Shown here: piece after piece, positions 7,589 through 16,864 of the stretch
How positions within the stretch are numbered: position 1 is the stretch's first letter
Layout: the number at the start of each line of letters is the position of its first letter
Origin: Actinomadura sp. DC4
Lineage (GTDB): Bacteria; Actinomycetota; Actinomycetes; Streptosporangiales; Streptosporangiaceae
Assembly: GCF_030406325.1 (NCBI RefSeq)
Contig: NZ_JAUEQY010000005.1
Coordinates: forward strand, 310,001-374,000
DNA length: 64,000 nt
Direction of reading: 5' to 3'
Notes under the pieces: generated by a model
What the model saw: the letters and a program-made list of their open reading frames with translations, nothing else
Database searches by the model: none
Told to the model about the DNA's origin: nothing
Position numbers and translations under genes: made by a program

Positions 7589-7640
7589 TTTACAAGCCTT
7601 AGACGAACATTTGACAAGACTTGCGCACTCGACCTAGCTT
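7589..7640. promoter_or_regulatory. Divergent promoters sharing one -35 region, with 11-bp CarH-type repeats
   Basis: Minus strand: -35 TTGTCA (7617-7612), 17 nt, -10 TGTAAA (7594-7589) for the B12 regulator. Plus strand: -35 TTGACA (7611-7616), 18 nt, -10 TAGCTT (7635-7640). The two -35 boxes are the same bases read on both strands. TTTACAAG, TTAGACGAA and TTTGACAAG recur with their AC at 7592, 7603 and 7614, exactly 11 bp apart, with a weaker fourth copy at 7621-7631. CarH operators are tandem 11-bp repeats with a central ACA. Confidence 0.65.
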
Positions 7641-7646
7641 CGAAGA

Positions 7647-7797
7647 CGAGGTCTTCACAGGGGGATATAAGCCGAGGTCGCGGGGGCAAGTCCGGCTACC
7701 GGTGCACACATCGGTCCCGCGGCGAGCGGCTCACCCGCTCAGACCTCAAGGGGGGAAACCGGGGAACGAAAGGCGGGCGGCGATGTCGCCCGTCTTT
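7647..7797 (+). ncRNA. Candidate structured small RNA (three-way junction plus terminator)
   Basis: From the plus-strand promoter at 7611-7640 to the terminator at 7797, about 150 nt, with no credible ORF. Stem P1 GAGGTC (7674-7679)/GACCTC (7742-7747) encloses P2 GCGGG (7680-7684)/CCCGC (7716-7720), which has an inner stem ACCGGT (7698-7703)/ATCGGT (7710-7715), and P3 GAGCGG (7724-7729)/CCGCTC (7735-7740). This is a well-formed three-way junction. No gene follows on the plus strand before the convergent STAS gene, so it is more likely a trans-acting RNA than a leader. No known RNA family recognised. Confidence 0.5.
7769..7797 (+). terminator. Intrinsic terminator of the small RNA
   Basis: AAAGGCGGGCG (7769-7779) pairs with CGCCCGTCTTT (7787-7797) over a 7-nt loop, giving an 11-bp stem with one G-U pair and a short T run. 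It can also end transcripts of the convergent RsbV-like gene. Confidence 0.65.
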
Positions 7798-7867
7798 CAC
7801 CTTGGACCCACCGCGCCCTGGCCGCTGCCTAGGAAACGCCCCGGAAGCGGTCAGGGCGCCCAGCCGC

Positions 7868-8224
7868 TCAGGAGGCCGCCAGCGCGGCTTCCACGTCGTC
7901 GTACATCGGCAGGCGCTGAGCCAGACCGGTGATCCACAGGACGCGGGCGGTGGTGTACTCCGCGCCGGCCAGCAGGAGCATGCCGCCGTCGGTGGCCGAG
8001 AGGCGCTTCCAGTACAGGACGACCGTGCTCAGGGCGCTGGTGTCGATGAAGCTCAGGCCCGAGAAGTCAAGGATGATCCTGCTGCCGTGATCCCTGATCA
8101 CACCGTCCAGATGGGCGGTGAACTGGGTACGGCTGACGATATCCAGCTCCCCCTTGATCGCGACGACCGTACGGTCGCCATGGCGAGTGGAGCTGAGTTC
8201 GAGCGCTGCCACGGTGACCTCCAC
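7868..8224 (-). CDS. STAS-domain anti-sigma factor antagonist (RsbV/SpoIIAA-like)
   Basis: 118 aa, the full length of a single STAS domain. GELDIVSRTQF and ILDFSGLSFIDTSALSTVVL carry the loop in which a Ser/Thr is phosphorylated by a partner kinase; here the site reads D-T-S-A, with Thr and Ser both available. Family members bind an RsbW-like kinase and free a SigB/SigF-type sigma factor. The gene follows an RsbW-like ATPase by 27 nt, and the two are likely a partner-switching pair. Confidence 0.85.
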   Translation of the reverse strand: MEVTVAALELSSTRHGDRTVVAIKGELDIVSRTQFTAHLDGVIRDHGSRIILDFSGLSFIDTSALSTVVLYWKRLSATDGGMLLLAGAEYTTARVLWITGLAQRLPMYDDVEAALAAS

Positions 8225-8251
8225 GGAACTCAGTGGACGCCACCGTACCGG

Positions 8252-8659
8252 TCAGACGTGCCGTGATGGGAGGGGCATCTCAAGTCGAACGATGGTACCG
8301 CTCTCACCTGCGGTGATGTGCACCGCCGAACAGATCTGGCGGGTCACCCACAGGCCCATGCCGCCCTCGGCGTCAGAGGAAGGCGGGGCCTCACCGGCGC
8401 CCGACGGTATCCACCGGCCCTCGTCGCGGATTTCGGCGATCACGCGGCCGTCAGAGGTCCACATGTGAAGCTCGGCCTTCGGTGAACCGTGACGCACGCC
8501 GTTGGTGGCGATCTCGTTCACGGCGATCACCAGGTCGCCTGCGGCTTCTTCGCTGAGTCCGCTCTCTCGGGCGCGCGCTGCGACGAACTGTCGCACGCCT
8601 GGGAGATGGTCCACCGTGAAGTCCATCTCGTCTACCTGATCCCCCGATCCCACCGGCAT
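8252..8659 (-). CDS. HATPase_c anti-sigma factor/serine kinase (RsbW-like)
   Basis: 135 aa. The GHKL fold is shown by the N box LVIAVNEIATNGVRHG, the G1-type motif EIRDEGRW and the G2-type motif GGMGLWVTRQIC. Such proteins bind ATP, hold a sigma factor and phosphorylate a STAS partner, here the next gene. ATG 8659 puts the domain at the N-terminus; a TTG at 8743 would add 28 residues without recognisable features. A SigB-like promoter lies upstream at 8796-8821, suggesting the operon is switched on by the sigma factor it controls. Confidence 0.75.
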   Translation of the reverse strand: MPVGSGDQVDEMDFTVDHLPGVRQFVAARARESGLSEEAAGDLVIAVNEIATNGVRHGSPKAELHMWTSDGRVIAEIRDEGRWIPSGAGEAPPSSDAEGGMGLWVTRQICSAVHITAGESGTIVRLEMPLPSRHV

Positions 8660-8795
8660 CCGCCGGTGGTATCGCACCGTGGGGTGCGCCACTGCGGCCC
8701 CAAGAGTTGCCACCACGTCCCACCTTGCCCATTCGTCGCTCAATGAGGCGATCGTCCTGGTTTTCGTCGCCCGTCACGGCCCTACGAGGGGTGTC

Positions 8796-8821
8796 GTACC
8801 CATTTGCCGGGCTTTGTTACA
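8796..8821 (-). promoter_or_regulatory. SigB-like promoter of the RsbW/RsbV pair
   Basis: On the minus strand GGGTAC (8801-8796) stands 14 nt after TGTAAC (8821-8816), close to the GNNTN(14-16)GGGTAY pattern of actinobacterial SigB-type sigma factors. It is correctly placed to drive the anti-sigma gene. Confidence 0.4.
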
Positions 8822-8958
8822 TCTTTGTGAGGGAGCAGACGTCAGGTGCGCACATTGCCGTACGTCGGGCGTGGTGAGAGCCCCCGTGAGAGAGCGGATT
8901 CACGGTACGGCGGGAGGCGCCCGCGCCGCAGGACAAGTCGCGGTCGGAGATGGAACAA

Positions 8959-8987
8959 CCCTGGCGATCCGCCACGGATCGCCAGGG
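8959..8987 (-). terminator. Terminator of the FHA/radical-SAM/AAA operon
   Basis: CCCTGGCGATCC (8959-8970) and GGATCGCCAGGG (8976-8987) form a perfect 12-bp stem with a 5-nt loop, 12 nt beyond the FHA gene stop. The stem is followed by TTGTT on the minus strand. Confidence 0.75.
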
Positions 8988-8998
8988 TTTCGCGGGCG

Positions 8999-10024
8999 TC
9001 AGCGGCCGACGCGCACCTGGCCGCGGGCGTCCGCCGCGAGGCGCAGCGAGTCGCCGTCGCGCAGCGACGCCTGCTCGCCCGGCTGGAGCCGGCGGTCGTT
9101 GACGAACGTGCCGTTGGTCGACCGCTCGTCGCGGATCCAGGGCTGACCGCTGTTGTCGATGCCGAGCGTCGCGTGCCGGCGCGAGACGTTGTCGAACCGG
9201 GAGAACGCGCTCGCGACCGGCGAGTGCACCGGGTCACGGCCGAGCACGAGCTCCTGGCCCGGCGTGACCTGGAGGTCGCCGGAGGAGAACGTCACGGTGA
9301 CGTTCACCTGCTGCGGACCGCCACCGCCTCCGGCGCCCGTGTCGTTGATCGGACGCAGGCACTGGACGCAGACCGGGTTGCCGACGTCGGGGATCTCGGC
9401 GCCGCAGTGCGGGCAGAACGGCGTGAACGCCGCCGTCGACTCGCCTCCGGTCATGGTGGGCTCGCGCGGCGGCGGGGGCACGTGCGGTGCGCCCGGCGAC
9501 CCGTAGCCGCCTCCGTAGCCCTGTTGCTGCTGCGGGGGATAGCCACCCTGCTGCGGAGGGTACCCCTGCTGCTGCTGCTGGTAGTCCTGCTGCGGCGGGG
9601 GGTAGCCCTGCTGCCGGTCCTGCGGCGGCGGGTAGCCCTGGTCCTGCTGCGGGGGGTAGCCGCCCTGCTGCGGGGGATAGCCGCCCTGCTGCTGGTACCC
9701 GCCCTGGTCCTGCGGCGGGTAGCCGCGGTCCTGCTGCTGGTACCCCTGCTGCGGTTGCTGGTAGTCCTGCTGCGGAGGGTAGCCCTGCTGTTGGTACCCG
9801 CCCTGGTCCTGCGGCGGATACCCCTGCTGCTGGTCATGACCCTGGTACCCGTGTTGCGGGGGGTAACCCTGGTCCTGCGGCGGGTATCCCTGCTGCTGGT
9901 CCTGCTGCGGGGGGTACTGCTGCTGCGGAGCCTCACGCCGGGCGAGGTTCGCCCCGCAGTTGATACAGATCAGGTCTCCCTGCCGCACCGGAGCGGCACA
10001 GACCGGGCATGTCAGGGACGCCAT
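8999..10024 (-). CDS. Zinc-ribbon / Gln-Tyr-Pro-rich / FHA-domain protein
   Basis: 341 aa. Residues 1-25 hold a zinc ribbon with CPVC and CINC pairs; residues 32-170 are a low-complexity stretch built from about 15 QQGYPPQ-like units; a second zinc-ribbon-like segment [10 protein letters not shown]...VCVQCLRPI follows; the C-terminus (about 245-341) is an FHA domain with [26 protein letters not shown] and [12 protein letters not shown], which binds phosphothreonine. It is the last gene of an operon with a ClpB-like ATPase and a radical-SAM protein, and its start overlaps the latter by 13 nt. It may dock the system to a Ser/Thr-kinase target, and the Q/Y/P tract may drive self-association (inference). 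Confidence 0.8.
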   Translation of the reverse strand: MASLTCPVCAAPVRQGDLICINCGANLARREAPQQQYPPQQDQQQGYPPQDQGYPPQHGYQGHDQQQGYPPQDQGGYQQQGYPPQQDYQQPQQGYQQQDRGYPPQDQGGYQQQGGYPPQQGGYPPQQDQGYPPPQDRQQGYPPPQQDYQQQQQGYPPQQGGYPPQQQQGYGGGYGSPGAPHVPPPPREPTMTGGESTAAFTPFCPHCGAEIPDVGNPVCVQCLRPINDTGAGGGGGPQQVNVTVTFSSGDLQVTPGQELVLGRDPVHSPVASAFSRFDNVSRRHATLGIDNSGQPWIRDERSTNGTFVNDRRLQPGEQASLRDGDSLRLAADARGQVRVGR

Positions 10025-10691
10025 GACACCTCCCCGCCGTGGACTCCGGAGAGCGAGAGTCGCTCTGTCAGCCGCTCCATGTCGCCCCTCCGTGGAATCC
10101 CGATGTAGTAAATACGGTCGGCTTCGACCGACATCTGCATGTGCGGCCGCGTTTCGCCGCCCTCCGCGTCACCATAGCGTTTCTCGCCTAGCTCACTAAC
10201 AGGGATGATGCGCTGATTGGTCGAGCCACGCCAGAGATGCCTGAAGTCTTGGGAGTTCAGGCGGCCGATGTACGGCCCTGTGACCACGGCATCGCAGAGC
10301 GCGAGAAGTTCGCGCGATTCCGCGGACCGTCGTAGTCGTGACAGTGCGTACCCGCTGTATACCAGGATGTCCACCTCCGGCGGCGCCCAGGTTCGGATGC
10401 CGAGGAGCAACTCCCGCAGCGCCGCCGGCTGCTGGAACGGCTCTCCCCCGGAGATCGTCACGCCGTCCACGCGGTCGAGTGACCGTAGCCACCCGAGAAC
10501 CGCCGAGACGGGGATGGCGGTGGCCGGATCGGCCTCCCAGGTGTCCTGCGAGATGCATCCCGGGCAGTGGATGGTGCAACCCTGGGTCCAGATGCCGGCG
10601 CGCCGGCCCGGGCCGAGCGTCGTCACCGGATAGTGCGCCTTGGCGAGCAGGAGAGTCGTGCTCTCTCGGGCCCCCGCCGTCTCTCGCTCTG

Positions 10692-10695
<4 letters not shown>
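10012..10695 (-). CDS. Radical-SAM 4Fe-4S single-cluster (activase-like) protein
   Basis: 227 aa. The motif CTIHCPGC (about residues 40-47) is the CxxxCxxC cluster-binding site, and [11 protein letters not shown] is the SAM-binding GGE motif, as in NrdG/PflA-type activating enzymes. Such proteins cleave S-adenosylmethionine to make a radical and usually install a glycyl radical or modify a peptide. No glycyl-radical enzyme is in the window, so the target is unknown. Start and stop overlap both neighbours (ATPase upstream by 4 nt, FHA protein downstream), which is strong evidence for one functional unit. Confidence 0.8.
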
Positions 10696-12500
<1,805 letters not shown>

Positions 12501-12600
12501 CTGATGAAGCGTAACCCCAACGGGGGCGGCACTTGAGAAGGACGACGACCGCGCGACCACCGAGCCCAGGTGATCACGCGGTCGTGTCCGATGTCGGCCG

Positions 12601-13185
12601 TCAGCCGCCGATCATGTTGCTGGGAACGTTCTTGTCCTTGAAACCGGCGCCGACACTGCCGGCGGACCCGCGGGTCTGCTCGAGGGCGCCGGAGGCCACG
12701 CCGATGGCGCTCGGGTCGACCTCTCCGCGCTTCAGCTTGTCGACGAGGCCCTTCATCACCGAGCCGAGACGCTGCATCGGAGCGGACAGCGCCTTGCACA
12801 GCGTCGGGTCGGCGTGGACGTTGGCTCTGGCCCGCCGGATCTGGTCGAGCGTGAACAGCCCGGCCGCGGCGGCCTTCACGATCGCCCGCTTCTGACCCTT
12901 CGCGCCGCTCTTGAACGTGCCCTTGCGGTAGGGGTCGTAGATGTAACGCTTGAACGAGCCGGCCGCCAGGCCGGCGTTGGTGATGAAGCGCGTCTTGGCG
13001 AACTTTCGCGTCTGCGCGGTCGGGCACGCCACCGGCGTGGCCGAGTCGGTCGGCGTGGCCGCGGGGGCCGTCGGCGCCCCGACGGTCGGCGCCGCCCCCG
13101 TCACGGCCGCCTCCTTGGACTTACTGCTGCACCCCGAGAGCGCGAGCAAGATGATCGGAATGATGACGAACGTTTTCCGGAGCAT
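12601..13185 (-). CDS. Secreted lipoprotein of unknown function
   Basis: 194 aa. A lipoprotein signal MLRKTFVIIPIILLALSGC ends in the lipobox LSGC (Cys 19), followed by an Ala/Pro/Thr linker to residue 52 and a mainly helical, lysine-rich domain. Two further Cys (ACPT, TLCKA) could form a disulfide. The family is not recognised. It is transcribed away from a second lipoprotein gene at 13352, with 166 nt between them. Confidence 0.7.
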   Translation of the reverse strand: MLRKTFVIIPIILLALSGCSSKSKEAAVTGAAPTVGAPTAPAATPTDSATPVACPTAQTRKFAKTRFITNAGLAAGSFKRYIYDPYRKGTFKSGAKGQKRAIVKAAAAGLFTLDQIRRARANVHADPTLCKALSAPMQRLGSVMKGLVDKLKRGEVDPSAIGVASGALEQTRGSAGSVGAGFKDKNVPSNMIGG

Positions 13186-13351
13186 TCAGCTTCCCCCGAA
13201 GATAATGCTACTGATTGGGACAATTTTCGTGCGGTATTCCTTGGGTCGAACCGTCGCTCTCCATTTTTACCGTGAGAGCGGCGCCCGGGGTTAATCGTTG
13301 GCAGTGATTTGCGGCGCGTGGCGGCCCAATGCTGCGCTATCGTCATTCGAC

Positions 13352-14062
13352 ATGACATCGCGTACCCCGTCGGCCCTTGCGGCCTTGCTGCTCCTGGCCC
13401 TGGTCGCGGGCTGCGGCGGAGGTGGCGGCGGCCACGTCGCGGCGACCTCCTCTCCGTCGTCCGCGGCGCCCGCGCCCGGCTCGTACAACGCCGATCAGCT
13501 CACTCAGGCGTTGCTCACCGACATTCCCGGATACGTACGCTCGGGTGCGCCGCAATGGGGCGAATACGGGTCGCTCGCCGCCGTGCAGAACCTCAATCAG
13601 ATGCAGCAGGCGGTCAAACTCGACAAACCGCAATGCGCGTCGTCGACCCGTGCGCTCAACCAGGAAAAGGCGGTGCAGGCCGCGCCCTCCGCGCTCGCCG
13701 CCTTCACCCACGGCACCCGGCAGAGCGTCACCGAGACGCTGATGGCGGTCGGGCCCGATGTGGCCGCCCGCCAGGTCAAGGTGCGCATCCCGCTGGGCTG
13801 CCGCAGCATCCGGGTCAAGGTCGGCCGCGTCTGGGTCTCCGACACGCTGGTCGAACCCTCCGGCGCGCACATCGGCGAGGGCTCGCGTACGGCGGGAGTG
13901 CTCACCTCGACCGGTACGACCACGGTCCGCACGTGGTTCGTGGTGTTGCGCTCACGCGGCTACCTCGCGACGATCACCTTGTACGGTCCGGGTGCCACCC
14001 AGGCCGAGGCCGAGCGATACGCGCGCAGGGCCTACCAGCAGGCGGAGCGGATTCTTCCCTAG
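13352..14062 (+). CDS. Lipoprotein, possibly with PknH-like sensor fold
   Basis: 236 aa. MTSRTPSALAALLLLALVAGC gives a lipobox LVAGC, then a glycine run, a Ser/Ala/Pro linker and a 180-residue extracellular domain with two Cys (PQCASS, LGCRSI) suited to a disulfide. The layout recalls the extracellular sensor domains of PknH-type kinases, but no signature settles it. ATG 13352 lies 7 nt after a -10-like TATCGT (13339-13344), supporting this start over an upstream frame opening at 13298. Confidence 0.65.
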   Translation: MTSRTPSALAALLLLALVAGCGGGGGGHVAATSSPSSAAPAPGSYNADQLTQALLTDIPGYVRSGAPQWGEYGSLAAVQNLNQMQQAVKLDKPQCASSTRALNQEKAVQAAPSALAAFTHGTRQSVTETLMAVGPDVAARQVKVRIPLGCRSIRVKVGRVWVSDTLVEPSGAHIGEGSRTAGVLTSTGTTTVRTWFVVLRSRGYLATITLYGPGATQAEAERYARRAYQQAERILP

Positions 14063-14110
14063 GGACCTCCCACGCTGCGGGTAGCCTGCGCGGTGACGAA
14101 GGAGGACGCG

Positions 14111-14311
14111 GTGGTCGGCAGGCAGGGCCGGGTTACCGGCAAGATCGGGCCGGGCCTTGTCGGTGAGGTGATGATCCCGATTCGGGGCGGGGTCGAGGCG
14201 TTCTACGGCTATTCCGCGATCCAGGGCGAGGAAATCCCGGTCGGTTCTCTCGTGGTGGTGATGGATTACCACCCACCGCGAACCGTTTACGTCTCCTCTG
14301 CGTCTATTTGA
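14111..14311 (+). CDS. NfeD-like soluble OB-fold protein
   Basis: 66 aa. VGRQGRVTGKIGPGLVGEVM...VPVGSLVVVMDYHPPRTVYV is the beta-barrel domain of NfeD, without the membrane helices or protease part of long NfeD proteins. Short NfeD proteins pair with flotillin-type scaffolds, and the next gene is a flotillin. GTG 14111 follows AAGGAGG (14099-14105) by 5 nt; an upstream in-frame GTG at 14093 is 5 nt from a -10-like TAGCCT and could be a leaderless start. Confidence 0.75.
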   Translation: MVGRQGRVTGKIGPGLVGEVMIPIRGGVEAFYGYSAIQGEEIPVGSLVVVMDYHPPRTVYVSSASI

Positions 14312-14347
14312 CGTCATCGTCTTTTTTAGGCCCCCCGAGGAGGAGCC

Positions 14348-15640
14348 ATGCCGGTTTTCGCCGTGGTGATCGGTGCACTGGTCGCGGTCATCGTTTTGAT
14401 CGTCATCTTCAAGGCGATCTGGCGGGTCGCGGAGCCGAACGAAGCGCTCATCATTTCCGGTCTCGGGGCGAAGGCCCACAACCGGGACACGGCGGAAAGC
14501 CTGGGATTCAAGATCACGACGGGCAAGGGGACGATGGTCCTGCCCGGCTTCCAGACCTGCCGCCGCCTTTCCCTCGACACCCGCGTCTCCGGACTGGAAG
14601 TCACCTGTGTGACCTCCCAGGGCATCAAGGTGCACGTACGCGGCGTGGTGATCTACAAGATCGGCGACGACTTCTCCTCGATCGCCAACGCCGCGCGGCG
14701 CTTCCTCGACCAGCAGAAGATGATGGACGACAAGACCCACCAGCTGTTCGCCGGCCACCTGCGCTCCATCGTCGGCAACCTGACCGTCGAGGACCTGCTC
14801 CGTGATCGCGACCGGCTGACCAACCAGGTCCGTACGTCCTCCGCGGACGAGATGGGCAAGCTCGGCCTCGTCGTGGACTCGTTGCAGATACAGGACATCG
14901 AAGACAACGTCGGTTACATCGACAACCTCGGAAAGCCGAACTCCGCCGCCGTCGCCTCCGCCGCGCGCATCGCCGAGGCGCAGCGCAACCAGGAGGCCAC
15001 GGAGGCCGAGCAGATGGCCGAGCAGGCCAACGCCGGGCAGATCCGCGACACCGAGATCAAGAGGCGCGAGTACCAGGGTCAGGTCGACCAGGCCGCGGCC
15101 GAGGCGCGCCAGCAGGTCATCATGAAGGAGACCAAGAACGCCGAGCTGGAGGCCGAGCGCCGCGAGAAGGCCCTGGAGGCCGAGGTGCGCAAGCCGGCCG
15201 ACGCGAAGGCCTACGAGCGGGTCACCCTCGCCGAGGCCGAGCGGCGCGCCGCCGTCGCCCGCGCCCAGGCGGAGGCCGAGGCCACCAAGATCAACGGTCA
15301 GGCCGAGGCCGAGTCGGTGCGCGTACGCGGTCTCGCCGAGGCCGAAGCGATCAAGGCGCGGGCCGAGGCGCTCGCGGAGAACCAGGAGGCGGTCATCGCC
15401 CAGCAGCTCGCCGAGCGCTGGCCCGAGATCGTCGAGGCGGGTGCCAGTGTCTTCGGCAACGTCGACAACATGGTCGTCCTCAACGGCGCGCAGGGCGTCG
15501 AGGACATGCTCGCCAAGGCGCTCACCCTCGGCGGCACCGGGCTGGGCGTCGCCCGCCAGCTTCTCTCCACGATGAACGGCCAGAACTCCGGTCCGCAGAA
15601 CGGAAAGCTCGTCCCCGTCGACGACAACCCGGACAAGTAG
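14348..15640 (+). CDS. floT: Flotillin-like membrane scaffold protein
   Basis: 430 aa. One N-terminal membrane helix (VVIGALVAVIVLIVIFKAIW), then the SPFH/Band-7 domain (residues about 25-200, with VPNEALIISG-like start and RGVVIYKIGDDF), then a long Ala/Glu-rich coiled coil (about 205-370: EAQRNQEATEAEQ, KALEAEVRKPADA) and a C-terminal oligomerisation part. Flotillins organise ordered membrane patches. Strong Shine-Dalgarno GAGGAGG sits just upstream, 36 nt after the NfeD gene, and a terminator follows at 15658-15685. Confidence 0.85.
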   Translation: MPVFAVVIGALVAVIVLIVIFKAIWRVAEPNEALIISGLGAKAHNRDTAESLGFKITTGKGTMVLPGFQTCRRLSLDTRVSGLEVTCVTSQGIKVHVRGVVIYKIGDDFSSIANAARRFLDQQKMMDDKTHQLFAGHLRSIVGNLTVEDLLRDRDRLTNQVRTSSADEMGKLGLVVDSLQIQDIEDNVGYIDNLGKPNSAAVASAARIAEAQRNQEATEAEQMAEQANAGQIRDTEIKRREYQGQVDQAAAEARQQVIMKETKNAELEAERREKALEAEVRKPADAKAYERVTLAEAERRAAVARAQAEAEATKINGQAEAESVRVRGLAEAEAIKARAEALAENQEAVIAQQLAERWPEIVEAGASVFGNVDNMVVLNGAQGVEDMLAKALTLGGTGLGVARQLLSTMNGQNSGPQNGKLVPVDDNPDK

Positions 15641-15657
15641 TCCAACACCTCTCCGCC

Positions 15658-15685
15658 AGGGCCCGGGTCTTTCGCTCCGGGCCCT
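15658..15685 (+). terminator. Terminator after the flotillin gene
   Basis: AGGGCCCGG (15658-15666) and CCGGGCCCT (15677-15685) make a perfect 9-bp stem with a 10-nt loop, 18 nt after the flotillin stop. Confidence 0.65.
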
Positions 15686-15739
15686 CCGCATGTCCGATCT
15701 GCGGCACCGGCCGTGGGGGCCGGACGCTAACGTGCGGAC

Positions 15740-15811
15740 ATGGCCGAGAGGAGCGAGGGAATCCACAAGCACAGCACCGCGGTCATGGAGCCGGCCAAGG
15801 AGGCTTCATGA
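15740..15811 (+). CDS. Putative 23-aa leader peptide ahead of the Nudix regulator
   Basis: A short frame reads MAERSEGIHKHSTAVMEPAKEAS and its TGA overlaps the start ATG of the next gene (ATGA at 15808-15811). A -10-like TAACGT (15728-15733) lies 6 nt before its ATG, so the transcript would start exactly on this codon. The overlap suggests translational coupling to the regulator; no other function is visible. Confidence 0.4.
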   Translation: MAERSEGIHKHSTAVMEPAKEAS

Positions 15812-16482
15812 CCAACGCACGCGTGGCCGTCACGGTCGATCTCGTCGTTCTGACGGTCCGTGAGCACCAGCTCAGCGCCCTCGTCTGGTGGCGCGACCGC
15901 CCGCCGTACGCGGAGAGCTGGTCGCTACCCGGCGGATTCGTCCAGCTCGACGAGGACCTTCCGGTCGCGGGCCGGCGGCTGATGGCCGAGCGCGCCGGGC
16001 TGGCCGACGTACGGGTCCACCTCGAACAGCTCGCCACGTACGGCTATCCCGACCGTGATCCCCGGCAGCGCGTCGTCAGCGTGGCCTACCTCGGGCTCGC
16101 CCCGGACCTGCCCGCCTCGACTCGCGCCCAGGTGATGTGGCGGCCGGTCGCCGAGCTCACGGAGAAGGGCCGGATCGCCTTCGACCACCGGCGCATCCTG
16201 CTCGACGGAGTCGAGCGCGCCCGCGCCAAGCTGGAGTACTCCCCGCTCGCGGCGGCGTTCTGCCCGCCGGAGTTCACCGTGGCCGAGCTGCGCCACGTGT
16301 ACGAGATCGTCTGGGGCAACCCGCTCGACCCCAGGAACTTCCACCGGAAGGTCACCGGAGCGGACGGATTCCTCGTGCCGACGGGCGGCACGACGACGCG
16401 CGACGGCGGCCGGCCGGCCCGGCTCTACCGCCGGGGAGACGCCGAGTCGCTGCATCCACCGATGATGCGACCGACCTGGTGA
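15808..16482 (+). CDS. NrtR-like regulator: Nudix domain fused to winged helix
   Basis: 224 aa. Residues 1-140 are a Nudix fold (LVVLTVREHQLSALVWWRDR; SWSLPGGFVQLDEDL). The catalytic Nudix box is broken (RRLMAERAGL in place of REUxEExGU), as in NrtR regulators that sense ADP-ribose-type ligands without hydrolysing them. The C-terminal 80 residues (FCPPEFTVAELRHVYEIVWG, LDPRNFHRKVTG) are the winged helix of that family. It probably controls NAD-related genes, but none is adjacent. Shine-Dalgarno AAGGAGG precedes ATG 15808. Confidence 0.8.
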   Translation: MTNARVAVTVDLVVLTVREHQLSALVWWRDRPPYAESWSLPGGFVQLDEDLPVAGRRLMAERAGLADVRVHLEQLATYGYPDRDPRQRVVSVAYLGLAPDLPASTRAQVMWRPVAELTEKGRIAFDHRRILLDGVERARAKLEYSPLAAAFCPPEFTVAELRHVYEIVWGNPLDPRNFHRKVTGADGFLVPTGGTTTRDGGRPARLYRRGDAESLHPPMMRPTW

Positions 16483-16518
16483 CGAGGCATTTCGTAGCTC
16501 TTGGTAACGTTCCTGGCC

Positions 16519-16815
16519 ATGTCGGAAGCTTCGTCGGAGATCGTGCATCAGCTCATCGCGGAGGTCGGTGACGCGGGCATCGAAGAGATGCGCCGCGCCC
16601 CCGGGCTCGCCGCGGCCGTGGACCAGCACATGGCCGCCGTACGGGATGTGATCAAGGCGTCCGGGGATGATCCGGTCGCCGAGGTCCTGCTCGACTATGT
16701 GCACGGTTTCGTCGATGCCGCGATCGAACGCGGCTGGTGGCCCACCGGCGAGTTCGACTGGGAGACCACCCGGGTGATCGCGGTCCACGCGCTCCTGCGT
16801 AAGACAGGTCGCTGA
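16519..16815 (+). CDS. DUF6401-like small protein
   Basis: 98 aa, MSEASSEIVHQLIAEVGDAGIEEM and later LLDYVHGFVDAAIERGWWP, helical and acidic. The pattern resembles DUF6401, an uncharacterised actinobacterial family sometimes labelled with natural-product genes; I hold this as likely, not certain. ATG 16519 lies 8 nt after TAACGT (16505-16510), so a leaderless start is probable. Confidence 0.6.
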   Translation: MSEASSEIVHQLIAEVGDAGIEEMRRAPGLAAAVDQHMAAVRDVIKASGDDPVAEVLLDYVHGFVDAAIERGWWPTGEFDWETTRVIAVHALLRKTGR

Positions 16816-16864
16816 CGCGGCCGTCGCCGGGAGCCCGGCAGGCCCCCGGCGACGCCCCTCACCG

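Noticed and set aside
7685-7703. AAGTCCGGCTACCGG looks like the end of a cobalamin riboswitch
   Set aside because: The other conserved boxes are absent upstream, and no gene follows on that strand.
9500-9930. Regular repeats resembling a CRISPR or satellite array
   Set aside because: They are the in-frame QQGYPPQ-type repeats of the FHA protein, with no spacers.
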